The notes below the pieces were generated by a model. It searched no databases and was not told the origin of the DNA. It saw only the letters and a list, made by a program, of their open reading frames with translations. 64,000 bases of DNA, taken from NCBI GenBank assembly GCA_965206195.1, contig CBDBIZ010000011.1, positions 992,001 through 1,056,000 on the forward strand. Reading direction: 5' to 3'. The position numbers were made by a program, and so were the translations under genes. This document shows positions 54,936 through 62,452 of this stretch, piece by piece. Positions within the stretch are counted from its first letter, which is position 1. Every line of letters begins with the position of its first letter. The DNA is from JAAOIF01 sp965206195 (GTDB lineage: Bacteria; Pseudomonadota; Gammaproteobacteria; PS1; Pseudothioglobaceae).

Positions 54936-54965
54936 AAGGGTCTTAGCTAGTTAAGACCCTTTATT
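54936..54965 (+). terminator. Rho-independent terminator after fdh copy 1
   Basis: AAGGGTCTTA (54936-54945) pairs with TAAGACCCTT (54952-54961) over a 6-nt loop, followed by TATT. Confidence 0.85.
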
Positions 54966-54971
54966 AAAAGT

Positions 54972-55029
54972 ACCTAACAAATCATTCTAGCCGACCAGCT
55001 ACGCCGTCGGCTGAGTTTAAGCGTTATGT
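54972..55029 (+). other. attC site of the fdh cassette, copy 1
   Basis: ACCTAAC (54972-54978, R') and GTTATGT (55023-55029, R'') bound a 58-bp imperfect palindrome. The inner arms AGCCGAC and GTCGGCT pair perfectly across CAGCTACGCC, and GTTTAAGCGTTATGTGC is a typical attC right end. Site-specific recombination would cut between G and TT of the R'' core. Confidence 0.8.
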
Positions 55030-55062
55030 GCTGAATACAAATTATCGAGACCATTACGATTT

Positions 55063-55440
55063 ATGAATGTTAAGCAAATTTTTCTTGTTGTGGCTGCGCT
55101 CGGTCTTATTCCAATTGCACTGTCGTATGGGTTAGCTCCTGAGTTAAGTCTGGAGTATCTTTTTCAGATATCTATAGCTGACACGAACTCACTGCATATA
55201 TTTAGAGGAATAATGGGCCTCTATCTTGCCTTCGCTATATTTTGGGCAGTGGGTGCCGTTAAACTGCAGTTAACGCGAGCCGCGATATACAGCCTTGTCG
55301 TATTCATGTTGGGCCTTGCGCTGGGACGCACCCTGAGCCTGGTTCTCGATGGACAGCCGAACGTCTTACTAATTGCATATCTGCTATTGGAACTTGGTTT
55401 GGGTATCATTGGCATTTTACTGTTGCGTGAGAAATCTTAG
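55063..55440 (+). CDS. DUF4345-like membrane protein (cassette gene)
   Basis: 125 residues, four predicted helices: FLVVAALGLIPIALSYGLAP, then SLHIFRGIMGLYLAFAIFWA, AIYSLVVFMLGLALGRTLSL and LLLELGLGIIGILLL. The family is unknown in function and common in mobile cassettes. GC content is visibly higher than the neighbours (many GCG, CTG, GGC codons), suggesting a foreign source. The attC of its cassette follows at 55469. Confidence 0.8.
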   Translation: MNVKQIFLVVAALGLIPIALSYGLAPELSLEYLFQISIADTNSLHIFRGIMGLYLAFAIFWAVGAVKLQLTRAAIYSLVVFMLGLALGRTLSLVLDGQPNVLLIAYLLLELGLGIIGILLLREKS

Positions 55441-55468
55441 TGATTTCACACAACGCGAATGATTGAGC

Positions 55469-55540
55469 ACATAACCAGTTGGGTCTAGCGCTCACCACCG
55501 TTCGCTCGACTGGCCTATCGGCCAGTCCAAGGCGTTAGCT
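55469..55540 (+). other. attC site of the DUF4345 cassette
   Basis: R' core ACATAAC (55469-55475) and R'' core GTTAGCT (55534-55540); TTGG (from 55479) pairs with CCAA (55527-55530), and GACTGGCC / GGCCAGTC forms an 8-bp inner stem with a 4-nt loop. Length 72 bp, in the attC range. Confidence 0.75.
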
Positions 55541-55790
55541 ACCACTCTTCATCTTGACAACTTCAAAAACTACATCTGTCTGGTTAATAATTTATTACTT
55601 TATCTAAATAAAAAATAAATTGGTGTGGATTTTAATATATTTTCTTAATTAAAAATAATAATGAACATTCGTTCTAATCTTGTGTACAATGGGTTACGCC
55701 TAGTTGTCTTTATTTAAACATTCAAGAGAATAATTAAAATGAAAACACAACTAAAGTAAGTATAAATTAATAACTATGAGGATATAAAAA

Positions 55791-55913
55791 ATGAATAATT
55801 TTATCGTTAAGGGTAAATGTCGTTGTGAGCACAACCCAGTTAAATTTTATCATTATTTGTGTGCTGATTGCACAAAAATCTGTAGTGGTGCTTTGGTTAT
55901 TATTGCCAGTTAG
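55791..55913 (+). pseudogene. Truncated third copy of the GFA gene
   Basis: MNNFIVKGKCRCEHNPVKF is identical to the full copies. Then 27 bp are lost in frame, and it continues YHYLCADCTKICSGALVIIAS and stops at 55911-55913, losing the last 100 residues including the third cysteine cluster. The upstream leader (from about 55541) matches that of copy 2 with scattered changes and one instead of three 11-bp units. A decayed cassette. Confidence 0.8.
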
Positions 55914-55937
55914 GTATCTACAAAACAAGGAGGAGTT

Positions 55938-56360
55938 ATGAGTATTATGTTTGAGAATGCAGCAAAATTTTTTGAAGCCTGTGACAAACCCGAAGGTTGG
56001 GAAGGTTGTAAGCAATATGTTGAAGATGGAGCGACATTCAACGCGCAGTCTGAGCCGGTCGCGGATATTCGAACTGTACAAGACTACTGTGAATGGATGT
56101 TTGCTTTTGGGACTATTACTTCACCTGAAGGCAGATACGTTGTGCATGCATCTAGTTTTGATGACTCAACGAATACTGCATCCTTCTTTGGAACCTACCA
56201 TGTCAAACACACTGGTGAAGGTGGACCAGTCCCACCTACAGAAAAGGAAACTGACACTCATTATGTGTATATTCTGAAGATGAGTGAAAATGGCAAGGTG
56301 TCAGCAATGACTAAAATTTGGAATGCACCGTGGGCTATGAAAGAACTAGGTTGGATGTAG
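55938..56360 (+). CDS. SnoaL/NTF2-like protein (cassette gene)
   Basis: 140 residues of the cystatin-like alpha+beta cone. N-terminal helix FENAAKFFEACDKPEGWEG, then YVEDGATFNAQSEP, VQDYCEWMFAF and strand TASFFGTYHVKHT. Family proteins bind small hydrophobic ligands or act as isomerases/cyclases; no catalytic assignment possible. Excellent RBS (AAGGAGGAG) seven bases from ATG. Its attC follows at once. Confidence 0.8.
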   Translation: MSIMFENAAKFFEACDKPEGWEGCKQYVEDGATFNAQSEPVADIRTVQDYCEWMFAFGTITSPEGRYVVHASSFDDSTNTASFFGTYHVKHTGEGGPVPPTEKETDTHYVYILKMSENGKVSAMTKIWNAPWAMKELGWM

Positions 56361-56366
56361 ACTGAT

Positions 56367-56440
56367 GTCTAACATGAAGTTTAAGGCACCCTTTCAGTCG
56401 TTCAGACTACTTTCGGTGGCTGCTTAACTGGCCGTTAGCT
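56367..56440 (+). other. attC site of the SnoaL-like cassette
   Basis: R' core GTCTAAC (56367-56373) and R'' core GTTAGCT (56434-56440); the right end GGCCGTTAGCTACC equals that of the site at 55534. Internal complement between TTTAAGGCACC and GGTGGCTGCTTAA. 74 bp. Confidence 0.8.
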
Positions 56441-56736
56441 ACCACTCTTCATCTTGACAACTTCAAAAACTATCTATCTGGTTAATAATTGGCTTTTTTA
56501 TTACTTTAGTTTTTTATTACTTTATCTAAATAAAAAATAAATTGGTATGGATTTTAATATATTTTCTTAATTAAAAATAATAATGAACATTCGTTCTAAT
56601 GTTTGTGTACAATGGGTTGCGTTTAGTTGTTTTTATTTAAACATTCAAGAGAAGAATTAAAATGAAAACACAACTAATAGTAAGTATAAAGTAAGTATAA
56701 AGTAAGTATAAATTAATAACTATGAGGATATAAAAG

Positions 56737-57171
56737 ATGAATAATTTTATCGTTAAGGGCAAATGTCGTTGTGAGCACAACCCAGTTAAATTTCAATATA
56801 CTAAAGAACCATATGAAGTTCATTATTGTTTGTGTACTGATTGCACAGAAACCTGTGGTGGTGCTTTGGCTATTATTGCTGTTGTAGAAAATGCAGAATT
56901 TGAGATTACCAATGGTCAAGACAAAATTCAAAATTTTGATTCGTTAGCAACTTGCCATAGAAAATTTTGTAAAGACTGTGGTTGTCATATGTTTTTAAAT
57001 GTTGATGCTTATCCAGATCATACACTTGTTCATGTACCTACATTAGATAGAGGTGTTGACATTGGTCAAAAACCAGATAGATGGGTTTTCACTGACTCTA
57101 AACATCCAATGTTTACTATTCCTGAAGATGGTCTACCTCGTCACGGCGGCTGGGAAGCAAGTTCTAATTAA
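56737..57171 (+). CDS. GFA/CENP-V family protein, copy 2
   Basis: Predicted protein identical to the product of 53250-53684: 144 residues, Cys clusters CRCEH, CLCTDC and CKDCGC. Upstream it has the three 11-bp tandem repeats at 56680-56712 and the same RBS. Being in the complete cassette, this is the better candidate for the original gene. Confidence 0.85.
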   Translation: MNNFIVKGKCRCEHNPVKFQYTKEPYEVHYCLCTDCTETCGGALAIIAVVENAEFEITNGQDKIQNFDSLATCHRKFCKDCGCHMFLNVDAYPDHTLVHVPTLDRGVDIGQKPDRWVFTDSKHPMFTIPEDGLPRHGGWEASSN

Positions 57172-57208
57172 ATCACACTTAAATATAAGTTAAAAAAGGA
57201 GAGGTCTT

Positions 57209-58387
57209 ATGGCAAAAATATTATGTGTACTATATGATGACCCCATTGATGGTTATCCTCCAAAGTATGCGTGTGATAATATCCCACACATAGCAAAATA
57301 TCCCGATGGACAAACTGCCCCGTCGCCTAATGGTATTGATTTTAAACCAGGAGAGTTATTAGGAAGTGTTTCTGGTGAGTTAGGTTTACGTGAGTTTTTG
57401 CAAAAGCAAGGGCATACTCTAGTGGTAACCTCTGATAAAGATGCGAAAGACTCAGTGTTTGAAAAAGAGTTGGTTGATGCAGATATCGTTATTTCTCAAC
57501 CGTTTTGGCCTGCCTATCTTACAGCAGAACGCATAGCAATGGCACCGAAGTTAAAAATGGCTATCACTGCTGGCATTGGTTCTGATCATGTTGATTTGCA
57601 AGCTGCAATGGATAATAATATCACGGTATGTGAGGTGACTTATTCTAATAGTATTAGTGTTTCCGAACATGTAGTCATGATGATATTGAGTTTGGTACGT
57701 AGTTATATTCCATCTTATGAGCAGGTCATTAAAGGCGGCTGGAATATCGCTGATTGCGTTCAGAGAGCTTATGATGTTGAAGGTATGCATGTAGGGACGG
57801 TAGCGTCAGGACGTATCGGTTTAGCAGTGCTAAAACGAATGAAGCCTTTTGACACCCACTTGCATTATACTGATAGACATAGATTACCCATTAAAGTTGA
57901 ACAGGAATTAGGGCTTACCTTCCATCAAGATGTAGAATCTATGATTAAGGTTTGTGATGTAATTACTATTAACTGTCCATTACACCCCGAAACAGAGCAT
58001 CTTTTTGATGAGAAGATGATTAACAAAATGAAACGTGGTGCCTACATTGTTAATACAGCACGAGGCAAAATATGTGATAAGGATGCTATAGTCAGAGCGT
58101 TAGAAAGTGGGCAATTAGCAGGGTATGCCGGAGATGTTTGGTTCCCTCAACCACCATCAAAAGATCATCCTTGGCGCACCATGCCACACCATGCTATGAC
58201 ACCACATACTTCTGGTACTACACTTTCTGCGCAAGCACGTTATGCCGCTGGAACTCGTGAAATTTTAGAGTGTTACTTTAATAATAAACCTATTCGTGAT
58301 GAATACCTAATTGTACACGAAGGTAAGTTAGCTGGTACTGGTGCTCATTCGTATAGTGAAGGTGATGCAACTAAAGGGTCTATCTGA
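57209..58387 (+). CDS. fdh: NAD-dependent formate dehydrogenase, copy 2
   Basis: Protein identical to the 53722 copy (392 residues; Arg285 and His333 active site present). Two identical genes raise dosage of formate oxidation if both are expressed. Same RBS, terminator and attC downstream. The gene pair has one attC, which makes it a two-gene cassette, less common than one-gene cassettes. Confidence 0.95.
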   Translation: MAKILCVLYDDPIDGYPPKYACDNIPHIAKYPDGQTAPSPNGIDFKPGELLGSVSGELGLREFLQKQGHTLVVTSDKDAKDSVFEKELVDADIVISQPFWPAYLTAERIAMAPKLKMAITAGIGSDHVDLQAAMDNNITVCEVTYSNSISVSEHVVMMILSLVRSYIPSYEQVIKGGWNIADCVQRAYDVEGMHVGTVASGRIGLAVLKRMKPFDTHLHYTDRHRLPIKVEQELGLTFHQDVESMIKVCDVITINCPLHPETEHLFDEKMINKMKRGAYIVNTARGKICDKDAIVRALESGQLAGYAGDVWFPQPPSKDHPWRTMPHHAMTPHTSGTTLSAQARYAAGTREILECYFNNKPIRDEYLIVHEGKLAGTGAHSYSEGDATKGSI

Positions 58388-58422
58388 GATTAAAAGATAA
58401 AAGGGCATAAACATTAATTATT

Positions 58423-58452
58423 AAGGGTCTTAGCTAGTTAAGACCCTTTATT
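58423..58452 (+). terminator. Rho-independent terminator after fdh copy 2
   Basis: Same stem as at 54936: AAGGGTCTTA / TAAGACCCTT with 6-nt loop. Confidence 0.85.
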
Positions 58453-58458
58453 AAAAGT

Positions 58459-58516
58459 ACCTAACAAATCATTCTAGCCGACCAGCTACGCCGTCGGCTG
58501 AGTTTAAGCGTTATGT
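58459..58516 (+). other. attC site of the fdh cassette, copy 2
   Basis: Identical to 54972-55029: ACCTAAC left core, AGCCGAC/GTCGGCT stem, GTTATGT right core. It is the last recognisable attC before the array ends near the tRNA gene. Confidence 0.8.
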
Positions 58517-58586
58517 GCTTAAATGAGGTATTCACATGAAATAACTATACGAGCACGTATGACAAAGCGAACTTTATAGTTTTGGA

Positions 58587-58933
58587 ATGTTAAACACACA
58601 TGCCTATTTACTAACCTGCCCTAATGGGAATGTGTTGTTCTACAACACTGAATTAGCTAGTGATTTGGAGAAAATTATTGAACTTGGGGCATTTAATATC
58701 AACTCTTAACTCGTCGCGATGAAGTGGGCGGCTCACTAAAAAAAATCAAAGGTTTATTTGCATCAAAATTAGGTATCGGTTTGCTTGAAAATTCACCTAA
58801 CGCCAGAGCCACACTTTTTAGTGGTGGTGATGAGCCCATCTCACAACCTTGCAAAGCAAAATCCTATCATGGGTTTTTAGGGATTGAAAAACAGGTGGTT
58901 GATTATATATTTGAATTTATCAAAAACAATTAA
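58587..58933 (+). pseudogene. Broken metallo-beta-lactamase-fold-like gene, possibly fused to a hydrolase tail
   Basis: From ATG 58587 the frame gives MLNTHAYLLTCPNGNVLFYN then LASDLEKIIELGAFN and stops at 58710. One base over, the next frame continues YQLLTRRDEVGGSLKKIKGL, consistent with the N-terminus of MBL-fold hydrolase-like proteins. After LFASKLGIGLLEN the sequence changes to FSGGDEPISQPCKAKSYHGF, ending VVDYIFEFIKNN, reminiscent of an alpha/beta-hydrolase C-terminus. The zinc H-x-H-x-D-H motif is absent. 58934-59110 holds no gene, only a palindrome AGATTTTAAAATCT near 58939. Confidence 0.55.
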
Positions 58934-59110
58934 TATTCTTAGATTTTAAAATCTCCGACTGTGGAAAGTGGGGAGTGGATGATAGATGTCAAAAACACCT
59001 AGAATATTCAGAGTTAAAATCTCATCTAAAGTTTACAGACGCGACAAACCCCGCACCGTATGGGCTATATCGCCTAGTTAAGTGAGTGTGGTGGGGATGA
59101 ATAGAATTAA

Positions 59111-59202
59111 TGGCGGAGAGTGAGGGATTTGAACCCTCGATAGGGGATAAACCCTATACACCCTTAGCAGGGGCGCGCCTTCAGCCACTCGGCCAACTCT
59201 CC
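59111..59202 (-). tRNA. tRNA-Ser (anticodon GCU)
   Basis: The minus strand gives a 92-nt class II tRNA: acceptor stem GGAGAGT...ACTCTCC with encoded CCA, D arm GGCCGAGTGGCTGAAGGC, anticodon loop CTGCTAA (GCU, reads AGC/AGU), long variable arm GTATAGGGTTTATCCCCTAT, and T arm GGTTCAAATCC. It marks the right border of the accessory region and is a plausible historic integration site. Confidence 0.96.
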
Positions 59203-59284
59203 AAAAACAAGGCATTATACGTTAAATTGAAAAATATGAGAATAGCTATAAGCTATATCATCTAAATCCAAATCTAGAAAATCA

Positions 59285-59509
59285 TTAAAAAAACCATCGG
59301 TAGATACCCAAGGCGTTAACACAAATAAACACCGTATTGAGCAAAACTAACGCACTGTCATTATTTTTAGCGCCTTGAATAATCCAGCTAATAGCTGAAA
59401 TCATGAAAGAAATATAACCAAATTTTGAATGTTCAAAATTCAGCGCAACCATTATTCCACCAGCTATACCAGTAATGGTGCCAATCCAACCCCAAATATT
59501 ATTATTCAT
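59285..59509 (-). CDS. Small membrane protein, PnuC/SemiSWEET-like
   Basis: 74 residues, three predicted helices: WGWIGTITGIAGGIMVALNF, YISFMISAISWIIQGAKNND, LVLLNTVFICVNALGIYRWF. Half-transporter layout like SemiSWEET or PnuC-type small proteins that dimerise; N-x-x-F-x-x-x-N near the C-terminus fits. Substrate unknown. Overlaps the OsmC gene by 8 bp, forming an operon trpC-osmC-this gene on the minus strand. Confidence 0.65.
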   Translation of the reverse strand: MNNNIWGWIGTITGIAGGIMVALNFEHSKFGYISFMISAISWIIQGAKNNDSALVLLNTVFICVNALGIYRWFF

Positions 59510-59915
59510 TTATATCAAAATCGTGTGTTATTTTGGCGGATTTTCCTAGCATAATCGAGGCTGAGCAATATTTATCAGCCGACAGACTAATGGCTTTAGC
59601 GACTTTTTTGTCATTCAGATTATTACCAGTTAATACAAAATGAATATGAATCTTGGTGAATATTTTTGGGTGTTTGGTAGCACGCTCAGCTGTGATTTTT
59701 GCGCGACAATCACGCACTTCTTCACGCATTTTTTTCAAAGTAGATACCACATCAATTGTGGCGCATCCTCCCATGCCGAGTAATAACATCTCCATCGGGC
59801 GAATGCCAAGGTTTTTACCGCCTAGCTCTTCTGGTCCATCCATCACCACGCTGTGACCACTGGCGGATTCGCCTACCATCATCATGTCATCAATCCATTT
59901 AATTGTAGTGCTCAT
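59502..59915 (-). CDS. OsmC-family protein
   Basis: 137 residues. RPMEMLLLGMGGCATIDVVSTL contains the redox-active cysteine of the CGAC-type motif and the second Cys is in ADKYCSASIML. OsmC/Ohr/YhfA proteins reduce organic hydroperoxides or act on sulfur compounds; this one is YhfA-like in length and motif. Overlaps trpC by 4 bp. Confidence 0.88.
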   Translation of the reverse strand: MSTTIKWIDDMMMVGESASGHSVVMDGPEELGGKNLGIRPMEMLLLGMGGCATIDVVSTLKKMREEVRDCRAKITAERATKHPKIFTKIHIHFVLTGNNLNDKKVAKAISLSADKYCSASIMLGKSAKITHDFDINE

Positions 59916-60709
59916 ACAAATATTTCCTGTAAGGTTTTTCCTGGATTATCTTGGCGCATAAAGGCTTCACCAACCAAAAAACTATAAATATTATGCTCGT
60001 GCATCAGCTTAACATCTTGTGTGCTTAAAATACCACTTTCAGTGATGACCAAGGTTTCCGGTTCTATTTCCTTTAGTAATTCAATGGTGGTATTTAGCGA
60101 GACTTCAAAAGTGCGTAGGTTGCGATTGTTGATGCCAATCATGGGCAAACGCAGTTTGAGTGTGCGCCTGAGTTCTTCCAAGTTGTGTATTTCAACCAAC
60201 ACATCCATGTTAATTGCAATCGCACGCATTGCCAAATCTTCTAATTGTCCATCGCTCAAGCAAGCAGCAATCAGCAGTATGCAATCTGCCCCCAGTGTTC
60301 TGGATTCGTATATTTGATAGGGGTCAATGATAAATTCTTTTCTCAATACTGGCAAGCTAACTGCCTGCCTGACATTGCTTAGGTATTGATTATCGCCTTG
60401 GAAAAAATCTTTATCTGTGAGCACTGATAAGCAAGCTGCACCATGCGCCTCGTAGTTTTTCGCGATTTCTACTGGATTAAAATCCTTACGCAATACACCT
60501 TTTGAGGGTGATGCTTTTTTGATTTCTGCAATCACAGCATTTTGTTTTGCGTCGGCTTTATTTTTTAAAGCCTGAAAAAAATCACGCGTATCGCGTTTAT
60601 CATAAGCTTTTTTTAGTATTTCATCCGCTGGGATGCGTTCTTTACACGCCGCCACTTCTTGTTCTTTACGTGCAATAATCTTTTTTAAAATATCGGGTGT
60701 GTTGCTCAT
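59912..60709 (-). CDS. trpC: Indole-3-glycerol phosphate synthase
   Basis: Tryptophan pathway enzyme closing the indole ring. 265 residues, monofunctional. IAEIKKASPSKGVLRKDFNP (catalytic Lys), LSVLTDKDFFQGD, LPVLRKEFIIDPYQIYE, and INNRNLRTFEVSL with SGILSTQDV near the C-terminus. ATG 60709 chosen over TTG 60715. trpD/trpG are not adjacent. Divergent from kdsA with 42 bp between starts. Confidence 0.97.
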   Translation of the reverse strand: MSNTPDILKKIIARKEQEVAACKERIPADEILKKAYDKRDTRDFFQALKNKADAKQNAVIAEIKKASPSKGVLRKDFNPVEIAKNYEAHGAACLSVLTDKDFFQGDNQYLSNVRQAVSLPVLRKEFIIDPYQIYESRTLGADCILLIAACLSDGQLEDLAMRAIAINMDVLVEIHNLEELRRTLKLRLPMIGINNRNLRTFEVSLNTTIELLKEIEPETLVITESGILSTQDVKLMHEHNIYSFLVGEAFMRQDNPGKTLQEIFV

Positions 60710-60751
60710 AGACAAATTATAATCTAACTTTAAAATTTGAAAAATTAAAAT

Positions 60752-61591
60752 ATGAAGCTATTAGATTTTGAAGTAGGCATTGATCAGGCGTTTTTTTTAA
60801 TTGCAGGCCCTTGTGTGATTGAGTCCGAAGCCTTGGCATTAGCAAGCGCAACACAGCTGCAAAAAATCACAGATGATTTAGGGATCAATTTTATCTATAA
60901 ATCCTCTTATGACAAGGCTAATCGTACCAGCAGCAGTAGCTTCAGAGGTTTGGGTATTGAAGAAGGTTTGTGTATTTTACAAAAGGTTAAAGATGAAGTA
61001 GGTGTTCCAGTGCTCACAGATGTGCATGAAGACACGCCACTTGATGAAGTCGCATCGGTGGTTGATATGATGCAAACTCCTGCGTTTTTGGTGCGTCAGA
61101 CTAATTTTATTCAAAATGTTTGCAAGCAAGGCATTCCAGTGAATATCAAAAAAGGGCAATTTCAAGCACCGTGGGATATGCAAAATGTAGTTGATAAAGC
61201 ACTTGAGGTGGGTAACCAACGAATCACCATTTGCGACAGAGGCACCAGTTTTGGTTATAATACTTTAATTTCTGACATGCGCGGTTTAGCGAGTATGCGT
61301 GCAACAGGCGTGCCCATTGTTTTTGATGCCACCCATTCTGTGCAACAGCCGGGTGGGCAAGGCACTACTTCAGGTGGACAACGAGAAATGGTACCAGTGC
61401 TGGCGCGCGCCGCTATTGCAGTTGGCATTTCAGGTTTGTTTATGGAAACACACCCTGATCCTAACAATGCTAAAAGCGATGGACCTAATTCTATGCCACT
61501 GGATAAAATGGGTGATTTACTCAAAACCTTATACGATTTGGACAATATGACCAAACAACACGGGTTTTTGGAAAATCATTTAATGCCTTAG
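60752..61591 (+). CDS. kdsA: 3-deoxy-8-phosphooctulonate synthase (Kdo-8-P synthase)
   Basis: Condenses arabinose 5-phosphate and PEP to Kdo 8-phosphate for LPS inner core. 279 residues. IAGPCVIESEALALASA has the Cys that marks the metal-dependent class (the E. coli-type enzyme has Asn there), and KSSYDKANRTSSSSFRG, LTDVHEDTP and ETHPDPNNAKSDGPNSM are conserved. Completes the LPS genes of the window. The next 185 bp are non-coding and must hold the promoter of the leader-peptide genes. Confidence 0.96.
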   Translation: MKLLDFEVGIDQAFFLIAGPCVIESEALALASATQLQKITDDLGINFIYKSSYDKANRTSSSSFRGLGIEEGLCILQKVKDEVGVPVLTDVHEDTPLDEVASVVDMMQTPAFLVRQTNFIQNVCKQGIPVNIKKGQFQAPWDMQNVVDKALEVGNQRITICDRGTSFGYNTLISDMRGLASMRATGVPIVFDATHSVQQPGGQGTTSGGQREMVPVLARAAIAVGISGLFMETHPDPNNAKSDGPNSMPLDKMGDLLKTLYDLDNMTKQHGFLENHLMP

Positions 61592-61776
61592 GCGATATTT
61601 ATCTCTAATGCAGTGGTTACTATTTTTTGGGTGCTTGCCTTGATACCCTGATAAAAAAGATTGCCAAAGGTGTCCGTTAAAGAAGTGTATAAAATAAAAA
61701 CAAATAGACTGTTTTCTTTATTAACAATAATAGATAATGTAAATAGTGAGTATAGTGCAGTTAAGGAGAATAAACA

Positions 61777-62100
61777 ATGAATAATACAATGCTTTATGAC
61801 AAAAACTTTCGTCAACGCCTAATAAGCGACCCCTATCAATACAGCAAAGATATGGGCTATGATTTACCAGAGGGGATAGAAATTATCGTTAAAAAGAATA
61901 CTCAGACAATCACTTATGTTGCATTCCCTGATGCCAAGTTAAATGAATCGATTGTCAATGAACTACAAGCAGCGGGGGTTGGTAGTGTTGGTAGTGCTGG
62001 CACTGCAGGCAGTGTTTCTACTTTGGGTTCGGTAACTGCCACACTAAGCACCACCACTTCAGTTGGCACGGTAGGGTCTTTAGGGACTACTAGAGTATGA
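61777..62100 (+). CDS. NHLP-type RiPP precursor candidate 1
   Basis: 107 residues. Residues about 8-52 (NFRQRLISDPYQYSKDMGYD, then LPEGIEIIVKKNTQTITYV) match the nitrile-hydratase-like leader family: F-R-x-x-L-x-x-D-P, G-Y-x-L-P-E-G and a V-x-x-x-x-x-T strand. After LQAAG (63-67) comes a 40-residue tail with 8 Ser, 10 Thr, 8 Gly, 7 Val, no Cys, e.g. VGSVGSAGTAGSVSTLGSVT. That pattern is a leader plus core. Good RBS (AAGGAGAA). No maturase in the window. It could instead be a secreted low-complexity protein; no signal peptide is seen. Confidence 0.8.
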   Translation: MNNTMLYDKNFRQRLISDPYQYSKDMGYDLPEGIEIIVKKNTQTITYVAFPDAKLNESIVNELQAAGVGSVGSAGTAGSVSTLGSVTATLSTTTSVGTVGSLGTTRV

Positions 62101-62115
62101 TATAGGAGATAAAAA

Positions 62116-62442
62116 ATGAAAAATAACACAATACTGTACGACAAAAACTTTCGTCAACGCCTAATAAGCGACCCCTATCAATACAGCAAAGATATGGGCT
62201 ATGATTTACCAGAGGGGATAGAAATTATCGTTAAAAAGAATACTCAGGCAATCACTTATGTTGCATTCCCTGATTCTGAGTTAAATGAATCGATTATCAA
62301 TCAGCTTCAGGCGGCAGGAAACTGCACTGGTAGCGTAGGCTCTGCTGGCTCTGCTTCTACGATTTCCTCAGCAACTAGCACCATAGGATCGACGACTAGT
62401 GTTTCAACAGTTGGCACAGTTGGTAGTGCTGATTTTACTTAA
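62116..62442 (+). CDS. NHLP-type RiPP precursor candidate 2
   Basis: 108 residues. The leader (residues 9-44) is nearly identical to precursor 1, sharing 108 identical bases (62140-62247). After LQAAG the tail is also 40 residues, NCTGSVGSAGSASTISSATS onward: 11 Ser, 9 Thr and one Cys at the second tail position, the only Cys in any of the three tails. It starts 15 bp after gene 1 with its own RBS (AGGAGA). Tail divergence beside leader conservation is what RiPP families show. Confidence 0.8.
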   Translation: MKNNTILYDKNFRQRLISDPYQYSKDMGYDLPEGIEIIVKKNTQAITYVAFPDSELNESIINQLQAAGNCTGSVGSAGSASTISSATSTIGSTTSVSTVGTVGSADFT

Positions 62443-62452
62443 GGAGAGGATT

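Larger units (their letters stand above)
53083..55032 (+). repeat. 1.95-kb direct repeat, copy 1 (GFA + formate dehydrogenase cassette)
   Basis: Identical, as far as I compared, to 56570-58519 at a constant offset of 3487 bp. It includes the leader, both genes, terminator and attC. Differences begin at 53082 (G versus A) and at 55033 (G versus T). Identity in non-coding parts shows a very recent duplication or gene conversion, or an assembly duplication. Confidence 0.9.
56570..58519 (+). repeat. 1.95-kb direct repeat, copy 2
   Basis: Second copy of 53083-55032 (offset 3487). Its flank upstream differs: here the leader extends left to the attC end at 56440 (CTACCACTCTTCATCTTGAC), the same leader as the decayed third copy, so this is the complete cassette (about 2.08 kb), while copy 1 has its leader replaced by another gene's end. 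Confidence 0.9.
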
